DNA of 64,000 nucleotides from Hymenobacter lapidiphilus (GCF_013377885.1 NZ_JABKAU010000012.1:1-64000), one strand, 5' to 3'; positions 1-7,821 are shown, counted from the first letter of the stretch. Program-made: numbers and translations. Notes: generated from the letters alone by a model not told the origin.

Positions 1-46
1 CTGGAGAATCTTCGTATCTTCGTGTCTCATCTGTTGTTTCGTTAGT

Positions 47-85
47 GCCGGCAGCCTCGTTCGAGCGGGGCTGCCGGCTTTTTTT
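47..85 (+). terminator. Intrinsic terminator at left edge
   Basis: A 10-bp perfect stem (GCCGGCAGCC pairing with GGCTGCCGGC) is followed by seven T residues. It reads rightward, so it probably ends a gene lying left of the window. Nothing coding is visible in bases 1-46. Confidence 0.75.
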
Positions 86-103
86 GTGGGGGTGTGTGGG
101 TTG

Positions 104-376
104 TTAGGGGCGGGCGACATAGAGCTTGATTGCCTGCCGCCACTTTTTTATATCAGCTTCTAGGCTGTCCACTAGGTCATTAGTGATGATGTTGAAAGTG
201 CGGGCCGTGGAAACCTCATCCAGCCATTCTTCGCATTTCATTACCTCATCTTTTATCCGGCGGTAGTGAGCCCGTTTGCAGTCAGCGTTTTCGAGCGGGT
301 CAAGCATCAGACAGCAGAAGTAGTCTGTCAGGCAGCGGCCGGGGTTGAGCCCTTCGATTTCAGGCGGTGTCATCAC
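104..376 (-). CDS. Small hypothetical protein of phage-like islet
   Basis: This 90-residue protein is not recognised. It is soluble, has no signal peptide or membrane segment, contains several Cys near residues 15-50, and looks mainly helical. It lies 78 bp downstream of the octapeptide-repeat gene on the same strand and is probably the last gene of that leftward transcript, ending close to the terminator at the window edge. Its position next to an antirepressor and a CI-like repressor suggests a phage or satellite accessory gene; that is inference from context only. Confidence 0.5.
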   Translation of the reverse strand: MMTPPEIEGLNPGRCLTDYFCCLMLDPLENADCKRAHYRRIKDEVMKCEEWLDEVSTARTFNIITNDLVDSLEADIKKWRQAIKLYVARP

Positions 377-454
377 TTCCGTTTCATTAGCCCCCGCAGC
401 AGCGGCCGGGGCGGTGGGGGTAGCCCCGGCAGGCGTTGCCGGGGCGGGGGCGGA

Positions 455-1309
455 TTAGGCTTCGATGAAGTTTCCGGCTTCATCGAGTTTGTAAGCGACG
501 TTGGGCTTGATGCCGTTTTCGCTCACGTTGGCCATGTGAAACCTGTAGCGTTTACCGTTCCAGCGTTTGATGAAAATTGATCCATCCTCCCCGGCCGTTG
601 CGGTGCCACGGTTCCCGGCCGTTGCGGTGCCAGCGTCCCCGGCCGTGGCGGTGCCAGCGTCCCCGGCCGTTGCGGTGCCATCCTCCCCGGCCGTTGCGGT
701 GCCACGGTTCCCGGCCGTGGCGGTGCCAGCGTACCCGGCCGTGGCGGTGCCATCCTCCCCGGCCGTGGCGGTGCCACGGTACCCGGCCGTTGCGGTGCCA
801 GCGTCCCCGGCCGTGGCGGTGCCAGCGTCCCCGGCCGTGGCGGTGCCAGCGTACCCGGCCGTGGCGGTGCCAGCGTACCCGGCCGTTGCGGTGCCACGGT
901 ACCCGGCCGTTGCGGTGCCACGGTCCCCGGCCGTGGCGGTGCCACCAATAATGGCGCGGCCCTGCCCTCCGTTAGCAGCCAAATAGGCCGTAGCCTCTAG
1001 CCGGTCACCACAGCAGACCACCTCGCCCTGGGGGTACTTCACCTTACCCTGTAGTTCCACGTAGGCGGCAACTTTCACCACGAGCCATTTGGAATCTTCG
1101 CGGATAGTGGCCACCGAGTGGTCGCCTTCGCCCCACAGCCAGCCATGCAGGCCGTTGCCGCATTCGGCGCTGTCTAGCCAATCGGGGGCGGCAACGGGCC
1201 CGGATACCGGCCAGATGAAACCATTATAGGCGCTCATGTCGGCGGCGCAGACGCGCAGCACCAGCACGGGCTTTTCGGGGGTGATGAGGTGGGTTTTCTT
1301 GGCTTTCAT
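455..1309 (-). CDS. Octapeptide-repeat protein, ice-nucleation-like repeats
   Basis: A 284-residue protein in three parts. Residues 1-120 form a unique N-terminal region with a CGNGLHGWLWGEGD segment. Residues about 122-242 are 15 perfect-length octapeptides of consensus GTATAGxx. Residues 243-284 are a unique C-terminal cap. Only the last two repeat residues vary (DR, YR, YA, DA, ED, NR). Written in another register the repeat is AGY-x-G-T-A-T, matching bacterial ice-nucleation octapeptides (AGYGSTxT) at five of eight positions and keeping the TxT pattern of ice-binding beta-solenoids. There is no signal peptide, so the protein appears cytoplasmic. From memory, similar GTATAG-type repeats occur in phage and prophage proteins with comparable caps, which fits the neighbouring antirepressor and CI-like genes. 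Function is unknown; ice binding is a structural analogy only. Confidence 0.7.
   Translation of the reverse strand: MKAKKTHLITPEKPVLVLRVCAADMSAYNGFIWPVSGPVAAPDWLDSAECGNGLHGWLWGEGDHSVATIREDSKWLVVKVAAYVELQGKVKYPQGEVVCCGDRLEATAYLAANGGQGRAIIGGTATAGDRGTATAGYRGTATAGYAGTATAGYAGTATAGDAGTATAGDAGTATAGYRGTATAGEDGTATAGYAGTATAGNRGTATAGEDGTATAGDAGTATAGDAGTATAGNRGTATAGEDGSIFIKRWNGKRYRFHMANVSENGIKPNVAYKLDEAGNFIEA
584..943 (-). repeat. 15 x 24-bp in-frame tandem repeat
   Basis: Fifteen contiguous 24-bp units without indels encode the GTATAGxx octapeptides. The six-base segment coding for the last two residues changes between units, while the 18-base remainder is nearly constant apart from a silent third-base change (gccgttgcg / gccgtggcg). 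The array keeps frames open on both strands, which produces spurious overlapping reading frames. Unit number can be expected to vary by slippage or recombination. Confidence 0.95.
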
Positions 1310-1464
1310 CGTATCTTGGTGGTAAGTGGTTTGTGATAGCCCGGTGTCCGTTCTGAGCGGAGCCGGGCTTTTTCGTTGCCCCCGCTACCGATGCGCCGCA
1401 CTAGGCGGCCCCAGGGGCGGGGGTGGTGGGGGTGTTGTGTTAGTAGTGTTATAAAGGTAGTGTA

Positions 1465-1504
1465 TTTGTTATCAAATGCAAGTGAATAAGATAACAAACA
1501 CAAC
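1465..1504. promoter_or_regulatory. Putative operator half-sites upstream of repeat gene
   Basis: An inverted pair, TTTGTTATC (1465-1473) and GATAACAAA (1490-1498), is extended on the right to GATAACAAACACAAC. The same 15-mer occurs at 3041-3055 beside the CI-like repressor gene. Its place 155-195 bp upstream of the leftward repeat gene suggests a second operator for the same regulator. The rest of 1310-1523 holds only a GC-rich hairpin near 1338-1372. Confidence 0.5.
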
Positions 1505-1523
1505 AAAAGAGGGCAAAAAAATA

Positions 1524-2309
1524 TCAGGCCGCCTGTTTATATCTCTTTGTGAGCCACTGGAGCCCTTTTCCTGTTACGCGGGTAGTACCTACAATACGCT
1601 GCCCTTTCTCGCCGGCCTTGTAGTGCTGGGTCTGTACTTCGAATAGCCCGGCATCTACATGATGCTGATACGGCTCATTGTTGGCCTGCAACACCTTATC
1701 AGCGCGTAACATTCGAAACAGCTTGTTGCGGCCAATGCCGGGCAGTTTCAGGTGTTTGGCGGCGGCACCCATCGGCACCGAGTTGGCGGCAATAGCTACG
1801 GCGTCGGCAAATTCAATCTTCGGGCGGGCCCGCTCCAGCTGGGCAACGGCCTGGCTGGCTTGCGCGAGAGCCAGCTGCTTGCTTTCCTCGGCATCAGCCC
1901 AGGCGCGGGCCGAAGCAACAGGGTCGGAGAAGTCCGGCAGGCTGCCGCGTAGTAGATTCTTGACGGCCTTGCGGCAGTTGCGGTACACGTCGAACACTTC
2001 CCGGTTGGCCCGTACCACAAAGTATTCAAGGCAGGAGGTGGTGAGCGAGTAAACTTCTTCGGGCCGGCCGCCGGTAGGGTTTTCAGGAAGTTGCCGTAAA
2101 ACCTCAAAGTCAACGCCTTCAACGAAGCTCTTTCGAAGCGCAGCCACGGCATCCGCCTTGCGGCCGTAGCCGATGCGCCACACGCTACTAAGGCGCACGG
2201 CAAATTCTTCCCCGCTATCCTCGGCAGCGAACACGGCTTCGAAGTAGTGGCGCAATTTCTCGGGGGCGGTTACGTCGCCGTTGGCTAGGGTAATCTGCAG
2301 AGCTTCCAT
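1524..2309 (-). CDS. Phage antirepressor (KilAC/ANT C-terminal domain)
   Basis: A 261-residue protein with the layout of phage antirepressors. The N-terminal half (about residues 1-120) resembles AntA/MSV199-type regions, with a tyrosine-rich stretch around YSLTTSCLEYF and VYRNCRKAV. The C-terminal third (about 160-258) matches the KilAC/ANT DNA-binding domain, with the typical NSVPMGAAAKHLKLPGIGRN and RVTGKGLQWL segments. Antirepressors of this kind bind or counteract the lysogenic repressor. Its start overlaps the stop of the upstream zinc-finger-like gene by one base (TAATG), so the two are translationally coupled. It lies in the operon divergent from the CI-like repressor at 3074. Confidence 0.8.
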   Translation of the reverse strand: MEALQITLANGDVTAPEKLRHYFEAVFAAEDSGEEFAVRLSSVWRIGYGRKADAVAALRKSFVEGVDFEVLRQLPENPTGGRPEEVYSLTTSCLEYFVVRANREVFDVYRNCRKAVKNLLRGSLPDFSDPVASARAWADAEESKQLALAQASQAVAQLERARPKIEFADAVAIAANSVPMGAAAKHLKLPGIGRNKLFRMLRADKVLQANNEPYQHHVDAGLFEVQTQHYKAGEKGQRIVGTTRVTGKGLQWLTKRYKQAA

Positions 2310-2683
2310 TAAAATACGGGGTTTTCAGGGTGCTGAGAGAAATCAAAATGCTCCGGCTCGTACATGGAGCATTCAGTAGGCATTCGAACAAGGCCCGGCT
2401 CCAGTTTGCCGAGCATCCGGCGGCGCTCGACTACGTAGGTGTACATATCCTGCCCCGTCTTAGCGCACGTAAAATGCTGGTGGCCTGATTCGACAAGCGC
2501 CCCAGTGCGGCCCACACCCACAGCGTAGCGTTCCACGGCCAGAAACTGGCAGCCAAAGCAGCGGTGCTGATTACGCGGGTTATGGCGACAGAATAGTTCG
2601 TGGCGCTCGGCCGCGGCTTTTGTCAGGCGATACTTACTGCAGTGGTCACATCGGTAAATAGTGCGGTTGGGTATCGTTTTCAT
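2309..2683 (-). CDS. Small zinc-ribbon-like phage protein
   Basis: This 124-residue protein has two cysteine/histidine clusters in its first half (CDHC near residue 13, an H-x3-C-x-H stretch near 28-34, and CFGC near 42-45), suggesting one or two zinc-binding knuckles. No enzyme motif is visible. It is the middle gene of a leftward operon, 3 bp after the 83-residue gene and overlapping the antirepressor start by one base. A DNA- or RNA-binding role is plausible from the Zn ligands and context but is inferred. Confidence 0.6.
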   Translation of the reverse strand: MKTIPNRTIYRCDHCSKYRLTKAAAERHELFCRHNPRNQHRCFGCQFLAVERYAVGVGRTGALVESGHQHFTCAKTGQDMYTYVVERRRMLGKLEPGLVRMPTECSMYEPEHFDFSQHPENPVF

Positions 2684-2686
2684 AGC

Positions 2687-2938
2687 CTACGCGCTGGCAG
2701 GTTGCAAATACGCGGCCCCGGCCCGACGCCCGCGCTCCTCGTTGCTGAGCCGCTCCAGCGCCTGCAGCACTTCCATATCCTGCACAATGCCCTTGCGGGC
2801 ATTGCGGATGCGGGTAACAGCTTTGCCTGGCAGCGCCTGCAGCACCTGGTCCACGTAGCGGGCTGGCAGCACCAGGGCGGCGAGCCGGCCGTGGTAGGCC
2901 AGCTTCTCTTGCGGGGTGATTTTGGTTTTTCGTTCCAT
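2687..2938 (-). CDS. Small hypothetical protein, first gene of early operon
   Basis: An 83-residue, charged and mostly helical protein with no recognised family. It is the promoter-proximal gene of the leftward operon that also holds the zinc-ribbon and antirepressor genes, and it lies immediately next to the operator-rich divergent region. In lambdoid-type switches this position is taken by a Cro- or CII-like regulator. I cannot see a helix-turn-helix, so the role is left open. Confidence 0.5.
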   Translation of the reverse strand: MERKTKITPQEKLAYHGRLAALVLPARYVDQVLQALPGKAVTRIRNARKGIVQDMEVLQALERLSNEERGRRAGAAYLQPASA

Positions 2939-2940
2939 AC

Positions 2941-3070
2941 TTTGTTAGTTTATTTGGTTTATTTGTTAACAAATGTACCTTTGTGCCCAACCCGGCATAT
3001 GCTTTGTAGGGCCGGGAACACACCAAAGGTAACAAAGCAGGATAACAAACACAACTAATAAGATAACAAA
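2941..3070. promoter_or_regulatory. Divergent operator region with TAACAAA half-sites
   Basis: The 135 bp between the leftward operon and the repressor gene contain at least five copies of TTTGTTA/TAACAAA: 2941-2947, the perfect palindrome TTTGTTAACAAA at 2962-2973, then 3029-3035, 3042-3049 and 3063-3070. The arrangement resembles a lysogeny switch with several operators for the adjacent XRE repressor. A copy of GATAACAAACACAAC recurs at 1490-1504. Confidence 0.6.
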
Positions 3071-3073
3071 AAG

Positions 3074-3775
3074 ATGGCAAACACCGAATCAATAGGTGAC
3101 CGATTGCGCCGGTTGCGGGATGCGGCCGGGCTTACGCAAGCGGAGCTGGCCGATGCGGCAGGAATTTCCCGCCCCTCCCTAAACGAAATAGAAACTGGCA
3201 TCACGGCCCGGCCCCGCCGCGGCACGCTACTCAAGATTGCCGCGGCGTTGGGCGTGGCGGTGGAGACGCTGCAGGGCCGCCAGCTCGCAGCCGCGCCCAA
3301 GGGCCCCTTCCTGCCCGGCGGCGACGTCGGGCCGATGGGGGCCACGGTCGTTCCCCGCGGCGGGCTTGCCGCGGCGCTCGGGGCGGACTTTGGCGAGGAT
3401 GACGGTACCCGCCGCGGCGCCCCGGCGCCCACTACGGCCCGCGAATTTATCGACGGGTTGATAAAAGAAGCAGACGGCTTGCGGGCGCAGTTGGCCCACT
3501 GCCAGAACGAGAGCAAGAAACTATCAGTCATCATTGCCGAGTTGCAGGAGTCGCAGCGCACCAGCTTGCAGCACATCAGCCTACTACTGGGAAAGCCGGT
3601 GGGTAGCCAATACGACTCCCTGGTACTTGAGCCGCTTCCCGAGCCCGCCCGGCCCGTTGTACGGGGCCTGTGGCGGGACAGCAACGCGCCCATTCCCGAG
3701 GCAATCAGCCGGCCCGCCTGCGTGGTACGCCAGCTGATTGCCGCGGATTTGGACGACCTTGCCGTGGCAGCGTAG
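3074..3775 (+). CDS. CI-like XRE-family repressor
   Basis: A 233-residue regulator. Residues 5-68 are a clear XRE/Cro-CI helix-turn-helix (LTQAELADAAGISRPSLNEIE). Residues about 85-125 are a Gly/Pro/Ala-rich linker and residues 135-170 a probable coiled coil. No LexA/S24 Ser-Lys peptidase signature is visible, so induction by RecA-driven self-cleavage is unlikely; the antirepressor encoded divergently may instead relieve repression. The start ATG lies 4 bp after a putative operator half-site, which suggests autoregulation. Confidence 0.8.
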   Translation: MANTESIGDRLRRLRDAAGLTQAELADAAGISRPSLNEIETGITARPRRGTLLKIAAALGVAVETLQGRQLAAAPKGPFLPGGDVGPMGATVVPRGGLAAALGADFGEDDGTRRGAPAPTTAREFIDGLIKEADGLRAQLAHCQNESKKLSVIIAELQESQRTSLQHISLLLGKPVGSQYDSLVLEPLPEPARPVVRGLWRDSNAPIPEAISRPACVVRQLIAADLDDLAVAA

Positions 3776-3906
3776 TTACCAGATTGGTTACCCGGTCCTG
3801 ACACTCCGTTGGGATGGACTCTTTATCAGGAGCTTACACTGAATATGTAAGCTTGCGGAAATAATATACCTTCCCGCATTCATTCACTCTCTTCCCCCTT
3901 TTGCTC

Positions 3907-4440
3907 ATGGAAAACACCACTACTCCTGCTGTTACCCCCGTTTCTGTTGGTATTCGGTACGGCCTGCTGACGGGCATCGTAACCGTTATCTATTCCCTGA
4001 TCCTGAAGGCGGCCGACCTAGAGCAAATGCCTGTCATGGGCCTGCTGACGTTTGCCATTTTGATTGCCGGAATTGTGTTAGCGCATAAATTCTACAAGAA
4101 GGCTTCCGGTGGCTTTATGAGCTACGGGCAAGGCTTGGGCATTGCAACTGTTACCGGTGCCGTTATAGGTGTACTGAGTGGCATCTTCAACTATATATAT
4201 GTCAATTTTATTGACACAGAGTATGCGCAGCGGACAGTGGCTGCAGCCCGGGCGAAAATGGAAGCTGACGGTAAGCTCAGTGAAGAGCAGATTGACCAGG
4301 CGATGGAGTGGACGTCGAAAATGATGCCTACCGGACCTTTGAGCATCTTCTGGGCTATTCTGGCAACTGCTTTTTTTGCCTTCCTACTGGCCCTTGTTAT
4401 TTCCGCCTTCACCAAAAACAAACGCCCTGAGTTTGAGTAA
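3907..4440 (+). CDS. DUF4199 family membrane protein
   Basis: A 177-residue integral membrane protein with about four hydrophobic segments (about residues 18-38, 47-65, 80-102, 140-165) and a charged amphipathic stretch between the third and fourth. This matches the DUF4199 family of Bacteroidota, whose function is not established. The ATG at 3907 is preferred to an in-frame TTG six bases upstream. The stop overlaps the likely TTG start of the next glycosyltransferase, so the pair is probably one operon. Confidence 0.8.
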   Translation: MENTTTPAVTPVSVGIRYGLLTGIVTVIYSLILKAADLEQMPVMGLLTFAILIAGIVLAHKFYKKASGGFMSYGQGLGIATVTGAVIGVLSGIFNYIYVNFIDTEYAQRTVAAARAKMEADGKLSEEQIDQAMEWTSKMMPTGPLSIFWAILATAFFAFLLALVISAFTKNKRPEFE

Positions 4441-5419
4441 GCGCCTGCCGCAGCACTTTCCGGTGGAGCTGTCCATCGTTATTCCGCTGCTCAACGAAGC
4501 CGAGTCCCTGCCTGAGCTAACGCGCTGGATTCACCGCGTGTTGGCTCAGCACGGGCTTACCTACGAGGTCATTCTTATTGATGATGGCTCGACTGACGAC
4601 TCCTGGGACGTGATTGAGGAACTGGCCACGGCCAACACGCACCTGCGGGGTATCCGTTTCAACCGCAACTACGGCAAGTCGGCGGCCCTCAACGTGGGCT
4701 TCAAGGAAACGACTGGCCGGGTGGTGTGCACCATGGATGCCGACCTGCAGGATTCGCCCGAGGAACTGCCCGAACTCTACCGCATGATTACCGAGGACGG
4801 CCTCGACCTGGTGAGCGGCTGGAAGAAAAAACGATTCGACCCTCTCAGCAAAACCATTCCTACCAAGCTGTTCAACGGCGTTACGCGCTGGATTTCGGGC
4901 ATCAGTCTGCACGATTTCAACTGCGGGCTTAAAGCCTATGACAGCCGGGTGGTGAAAAGCATCGAGGTGTACGGTGAAATGCACCGCTACATTCCCGTTA
5001 TTGCCAAATGGGCCGGTTTTCGGCGCATCGGCGAGAAGGTGGTGCAGCACCAGGAGCGCAAGTATGGTACCACCAAGTTCGGGCTGGAGCGGTTTGTCTA
5101 CGGCTTCCTCGACCTGATGAGCATCACGTTTGTAAGCCGGTTCCGGCGGCGGCCGATGCACTTTTTCGGGGCAATGGGTTCGGTTTCCTTCCTGCTCGGT
5201 ATGCTGATTGCGCTCGGGCTGATGATAGACAAAGTCTGGCACTCCTGGCAGAACGTGGCTACCCGCTCCGTGACCGATCAGCCCCTGTTCTTCCTGGCCT
5301 TGGTAGCCGTGATAGTAGGTGTGCAGCTCTTTCTGGCCGGTTTCCTAGCTGAAATGGTACAGCTCAACGGCGACAACCGGAACGACTATCTGGTAAAGGA
5401 GCGGCTGAATCTAAAGTAA
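4433..5419 (+). CDS. GT2 family membrane glycosyltransferase (GtrB/DPM1-like)
   Basis: Family 2 glycosyltransferase, about 328 residues from a TTG start that overlaps the DUF4199 stop by eight bases; a GTG at 4463 is the alternative. The catalytic domain carries LSIVIPLLNEAESL, DDGSTDDS and the DADLQD metal-binding motif. Two hydrophobic segments follow near the C-terminus (after FFGAMGSVSFLLG and near LFFLALVAVIVG). This layout is typical of enzymes that load a sugar onto a polyprenyl phosphate on the cytoplasmic face of the membrane. The exact sugar cannot be deduced. The GT4 glycosyltransferase at 5561 follows after a palindromic repeat. Confidence 0.85.
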   Translation: MSKRLPQHFPVELSIVIPLLNEAESLPELTRWIHRVLAQHGLTYEVILIDDGSTDDSWDVIEELATANTHLRGIRFNRNYGKSAALNVGFKETTGRVVCTMDADLQDSPEELPELYRMITEDGLDLVSGWKKKRFDPLSKTIPTKLFNGVTRWISGISLHDFNCGLKAYDSRVVKSIEVYGEMHRYIPVIAKWAGFRRIGEKVVQHQERKYGTTKFGLERFVYGFLDLMSITFVSRFRRRPMHFFGAMGSVSFLLGMLIALGLMIDKVWHSWQNVATRSVTDQPLFFLALVAVIVGVQLFLAGFLAEMVQLNGDNRNDYLVKERLNLK

Positions 5420-5432
5420 AGACTACGAAGCA

Positions 5433-5526
5433 TTGTCATCCTGAGCGAAGCGAAGGACCCGCGTAGAAGCTACTCTCTTTTGAAGTCAGCTTCTGCGCAG
5501 GTCCTTCGCTTCGCTCAGGATGACAA
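5433..5526. repeat. REP-like palindrome, GTCATCCTGAGC family
   Basis: Perfect inverted arms of 27 bp (5433-5459 and 5500-5526) enclose a 40-bp loop that itself has short complementary ends. It fills the gap between two co-oriented glycosyltransferase genes and belongs to the dispersed family seen about ten times in this window. Confidence 0.85.
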
Positions 5527-5560
5527 CTGCTGTTATTCCATCACCTAGTTATCCAGCACC

Positions 5561-6688
5561 ATGCGCGTCGTAATTATTGGGCCGGCGTATCCGTTGCGGG
5601 GAGGATTGGCGACGTATAACGAGCGGCTGGCCCACGCCTTCCGGGAGGCCGGCGACGAGGTGCGGCTCGTGACGTTTTCGCTGCAATACCCTGAGTTCCT
5701 GTTTCCAGGCCAGACCCAGTTCAGTACCGGCCCTGCGCCCGAGGGCCTGGATATTGAGGTCAGTCTGAACTCGGTGAACCCGCTTTCGTGGTGGAAAGTA
5801 GGGGAGAAGCTGCGCCGTGAAAAGCCCGATTTGGTGATTTTTCGGTTCTGGCTACCGTTTATGGGGCCGGCGCTGGGCACCGTGGCCCGCCTGGTGCGCC
5901 GCAATGGCCACACCCGCGTGGTAGCCATCACCGACAACGTGATTCCACACGAAAAGCGCCCCGGCGACCGGCCGCTGACGCGCTACTTCCTGAGTGCCTG
6001 CCACGGCTTCGTGACGATGAGCCGCGCCGTGCTGGCCGATTTGCGCCGCCTGCACTTCCGCCAGCCGGCCCTCTACCGCCCGCACCCGCTCTACGATAAT
6101 TTCGGCCCCACCAAACCCAAAACCAACGCCTTAGCTGCCCTCCACCTCGACCCGGTGTTTGGCTACCTGCTGTTCTTTGGCTTTATCCGCGCCTACAAGG
6201 GCCTCGACATTTTGCTCGAAGCCTTCGCCGACGAGCGGCTGGCCAAATTGCCAGTGAAGCTGATAATTGCCGGCGAGTACTATGAGGAAGCCGCACCTTA
6301 CGAGGCCCTCATCAAGCAGCATAACCTAGAAAACCGCCTCATCCGGGCCACCGACTTCATCCCCAACGAGCAGGTAGCCGACTACTTCTGCGCCGCCGAT
6401 ATGGTAGTGCAGCCCTACAAAAACGCCACCCAAAGCGGCGTTTCACAGATTGCCTACCACTTCGGCCGCCCCATGCTGGTAACCGATGTCGGCGGCCTGG
6501 CCGAGCTGATTCCGGACGGGGAAGTGGGCTACGTGGTGCCGCCCACGCCCCGCGCCATTGCCGACGCGCTGGTTGATTTCTACGCCCAGCAGCGGGAGGT
6601 AGAGTTTATGGCTGGGGTGGAGGCGAAGCGCAAGGATTTTTCGTGGGAGGTGATGGTGGAGGCGCTAAAGGAAGTAGCCTTGAATTAA
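5561..6688 (+). CDS. GT4-type glycosyltransferase
   Basis: A 375-residue GT-B fold glycosyltransferase. The N-terminal part has a typical PLRGGLATYNERLAHAF donor/acceptor loop. The C-terminal nucleotide-sugar domain starts near residue 200 (LLFFGFIRAYKGLDILLEAF) and includes the E-x7-E-like region around SGVSQIAYHFGRPMLVTDVGG that contacts the donor sugar. It is likely cytoplasmic and membrane-associated and works in cell-surface glycan synthesis. It follows a GT2 gene and converges on a GT9 gene, so the neighbourhood is devoted to envelope glycans. Donor and acceptor are unknown. Confidence 0.85.
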   Translation: MRVVIIGPAYPLRGGLATYNERLAHAFREAGDEVRLVTFSLQYPEFLFPGQTQFSTGPAPEGLDIEVSLNSVNPLSWWKVGEKLRREKPDLVIFRFWLPFMGPALGTVARLVRRNGHTRVVAITDNVIPHEKRPGDRPLTRYFLSACHGFVTMSRAVLADLRRLHFRQPALYRPHPLYDNFGPTKPKTNALAALHLDPVFGYLLFFGFIRAYKGLDILLEAFADERLAKLPVKLIIAGEYYEEAAPYEALIKQHNLENRLIRATDFIPNEQVADYFCAADMVVQPYKNATQSGVSQIAYHFGRPMLVTDVGGLAELIPDGEVGYVVPPTPRAIADALVDFYAQQREVEFMAGVEAKRKDFSWEVMVEALKEVALN

Positions 6689-6717
6689 CTGTAAACTCTC
6701 AACTAGAAGCTGACAGT

Positions 6718-7821
6718 TTACATCGGCACACTCTCCAGCACGGCCTCGAACACCTTTTCGGCTGGTAAATCCTCCATGCAGCCCGGGCCTCCCAGCTTGC
6801 AGGTACCGCGGTAAAAGCAGACGCACTGCTTATCCGGCTGCACGATTTGGCCGCGGCCGTAGAGGTCGAATTCGTAGGGGTTGAAGATGTTGTTCATCAA
6901 AATGGTAGGCTTGCCGAGGGCGATGCTGATGTGCATGCCCATCGTTACCTGCGTCACGATACCGTGCATCTGGTGCATGAGGTTGATGAACTGGGGCAGC
7001 GGAAACGTACCGAGGTAGGCTGCGCCGGTAGCTTGGTTCAACTCACAGTTGCGGGCGTCTTCAGCCTCGCCGCCCAGCAGCACGGGCGCATAGCCGGCCG
7101 CTTGCAGCTTCGTGATTAGTGCGGTCCACTTTGCGGTGCTCCACAAGCGCGTCGTCCATCGGTCGCCGCAGCCGGTGTTCAGGCCGATGCGGGGGGAAGG
7201 GCCGGCGGGTAGCTGGCTCCAGTCGTAGCCTTTGTCATCGTGGGTGTCGAATACGTACTCCTCGCCCCGGAAATCGAAGCCGCAGAGCTCGAAAATCTCC
7301 TGTACGTAAGGCTTGGTGTTGGCCAGGCTGAGCTGGTCGAACACGCCGGTGAGATACTTGTGGCTGGCCAGCTCGTTCACCGGCCACGGCACGCCATCGG
7401 CGGGGCGTAGCGCGTAGCCGAACTTCTCGTGGGCGACAATGGTGTTCAATAGTGCGCAGGCTTCCTTTTCCTTGTCGAGGTTGATAACGACATCGAACTC
7501 GCGGGCCTGTAGCTGCAGGGCGCTGGCAAAATCGAACTTCAGGATTTCCTCAATCTCGTGCTGGGGCAGGATGGCGGGCGTGAGCGTGAGCCAAGTGATG
7601 AAGCAGCCGGGGCGCTCCTGCCGCAGCCGCCGCAGCAGCGGTGTCGTCCGGATTACGTCGCCGATGGCCCCGAGCTTGATGATCAGAATCCGGCTCGTAA
7701 CGGGCGCGTACACCGGGCAATCGGCGCAGGTGTAGCCGTCGGTTTTGTTGGGCCGGCAAGGCAGGTCGCCCCGGAAATGGTGGCAGTCGGGATGTACGGT
7801 GATGCCGTTGAGTTGAGCCAT
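6718..7821 (-). CDS. GT9 family (heptosyltransferase-like) with Cys clusters
   Basis: A 367-residue GT9 glycosyltransferase. The Rossmann start RILIIKLGAIGDVIRTTPLL and the later segments GLNTGCGDRWTTRLW and GIVTQVTMGMHISIALGKP are hallmarks of ADP-heptose:LPS heptosyltransferases. Unusually, the first 40 residues carry C13, C22, C32 and C35 and the C-terminus carries another Cys group (CVCFYRGTCKLGGPGC); together they look like a metal-binding module. The start is placed at the ATG at 7821; an upstream in-frame ATG would add 24 residues of poor quality. It converges with the GT4 gene. gmhB, which makes the heptose precursor, lies at 16016. Confidence 0.8.
   Translation of the reverse strand: MAQLNGITVHPDCHHFRGDLPCRPNKTDGYTCADCPVYAPVTSRILIIKLGAIGDVIRTTPLLRRLRQERPGCFITWLTLTPAILPQHEIEEILKFDFASALQLQAREFDVVINLDKEKEACALLNTIVAHEKFGYALRPADGVPWPVNELASHKYLTGVFDQLSLANTKPYVQEIFELCGFDFRGEEYVFDTHDDKGYDWSQLPAGPSPRIGLNTGCGDRWTTRLWSTAKWTALITKLQAAGYAPVLLGGEAEDARNCELNQATGAAYLGTFPLPQFINLMHQMHGIVTQVTMGMHISIALGKPTILMNNIFNPYEFDLYGRGQIVQPDKQCVCFYRGTCKLGGPGCMEDLPAEKVFEAVLESVPM

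Noticed and set aside
584-943. Possible CRISPR array from 24-bp periodic repeats
   Set aside because: Units are contiguous with no spacers of unique sequence, stay in frame and encode a clean octapeptide; no cas genes are near.
567-986. Additional reading frames on both strands across the repeat array
   Set aside because: The 24-bp period keeps several frames open. Only the minus-strand frame has non-repetitive flanks with protein-like composition.
1338-1372. Terminator for a gene between the antirepressor and the repeat gene
   Set aside because: The AGCCCGG/CCGGGCT stem has its T run on the plus strand, where no gene is seen upstream; left unassigned.
1-3800. A complete prophage
   Set aside because: Only regulatory and accessory genes are visible; no integrase, terminase, capsid or tail genes occur in the window. 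More could lie left of the edge.
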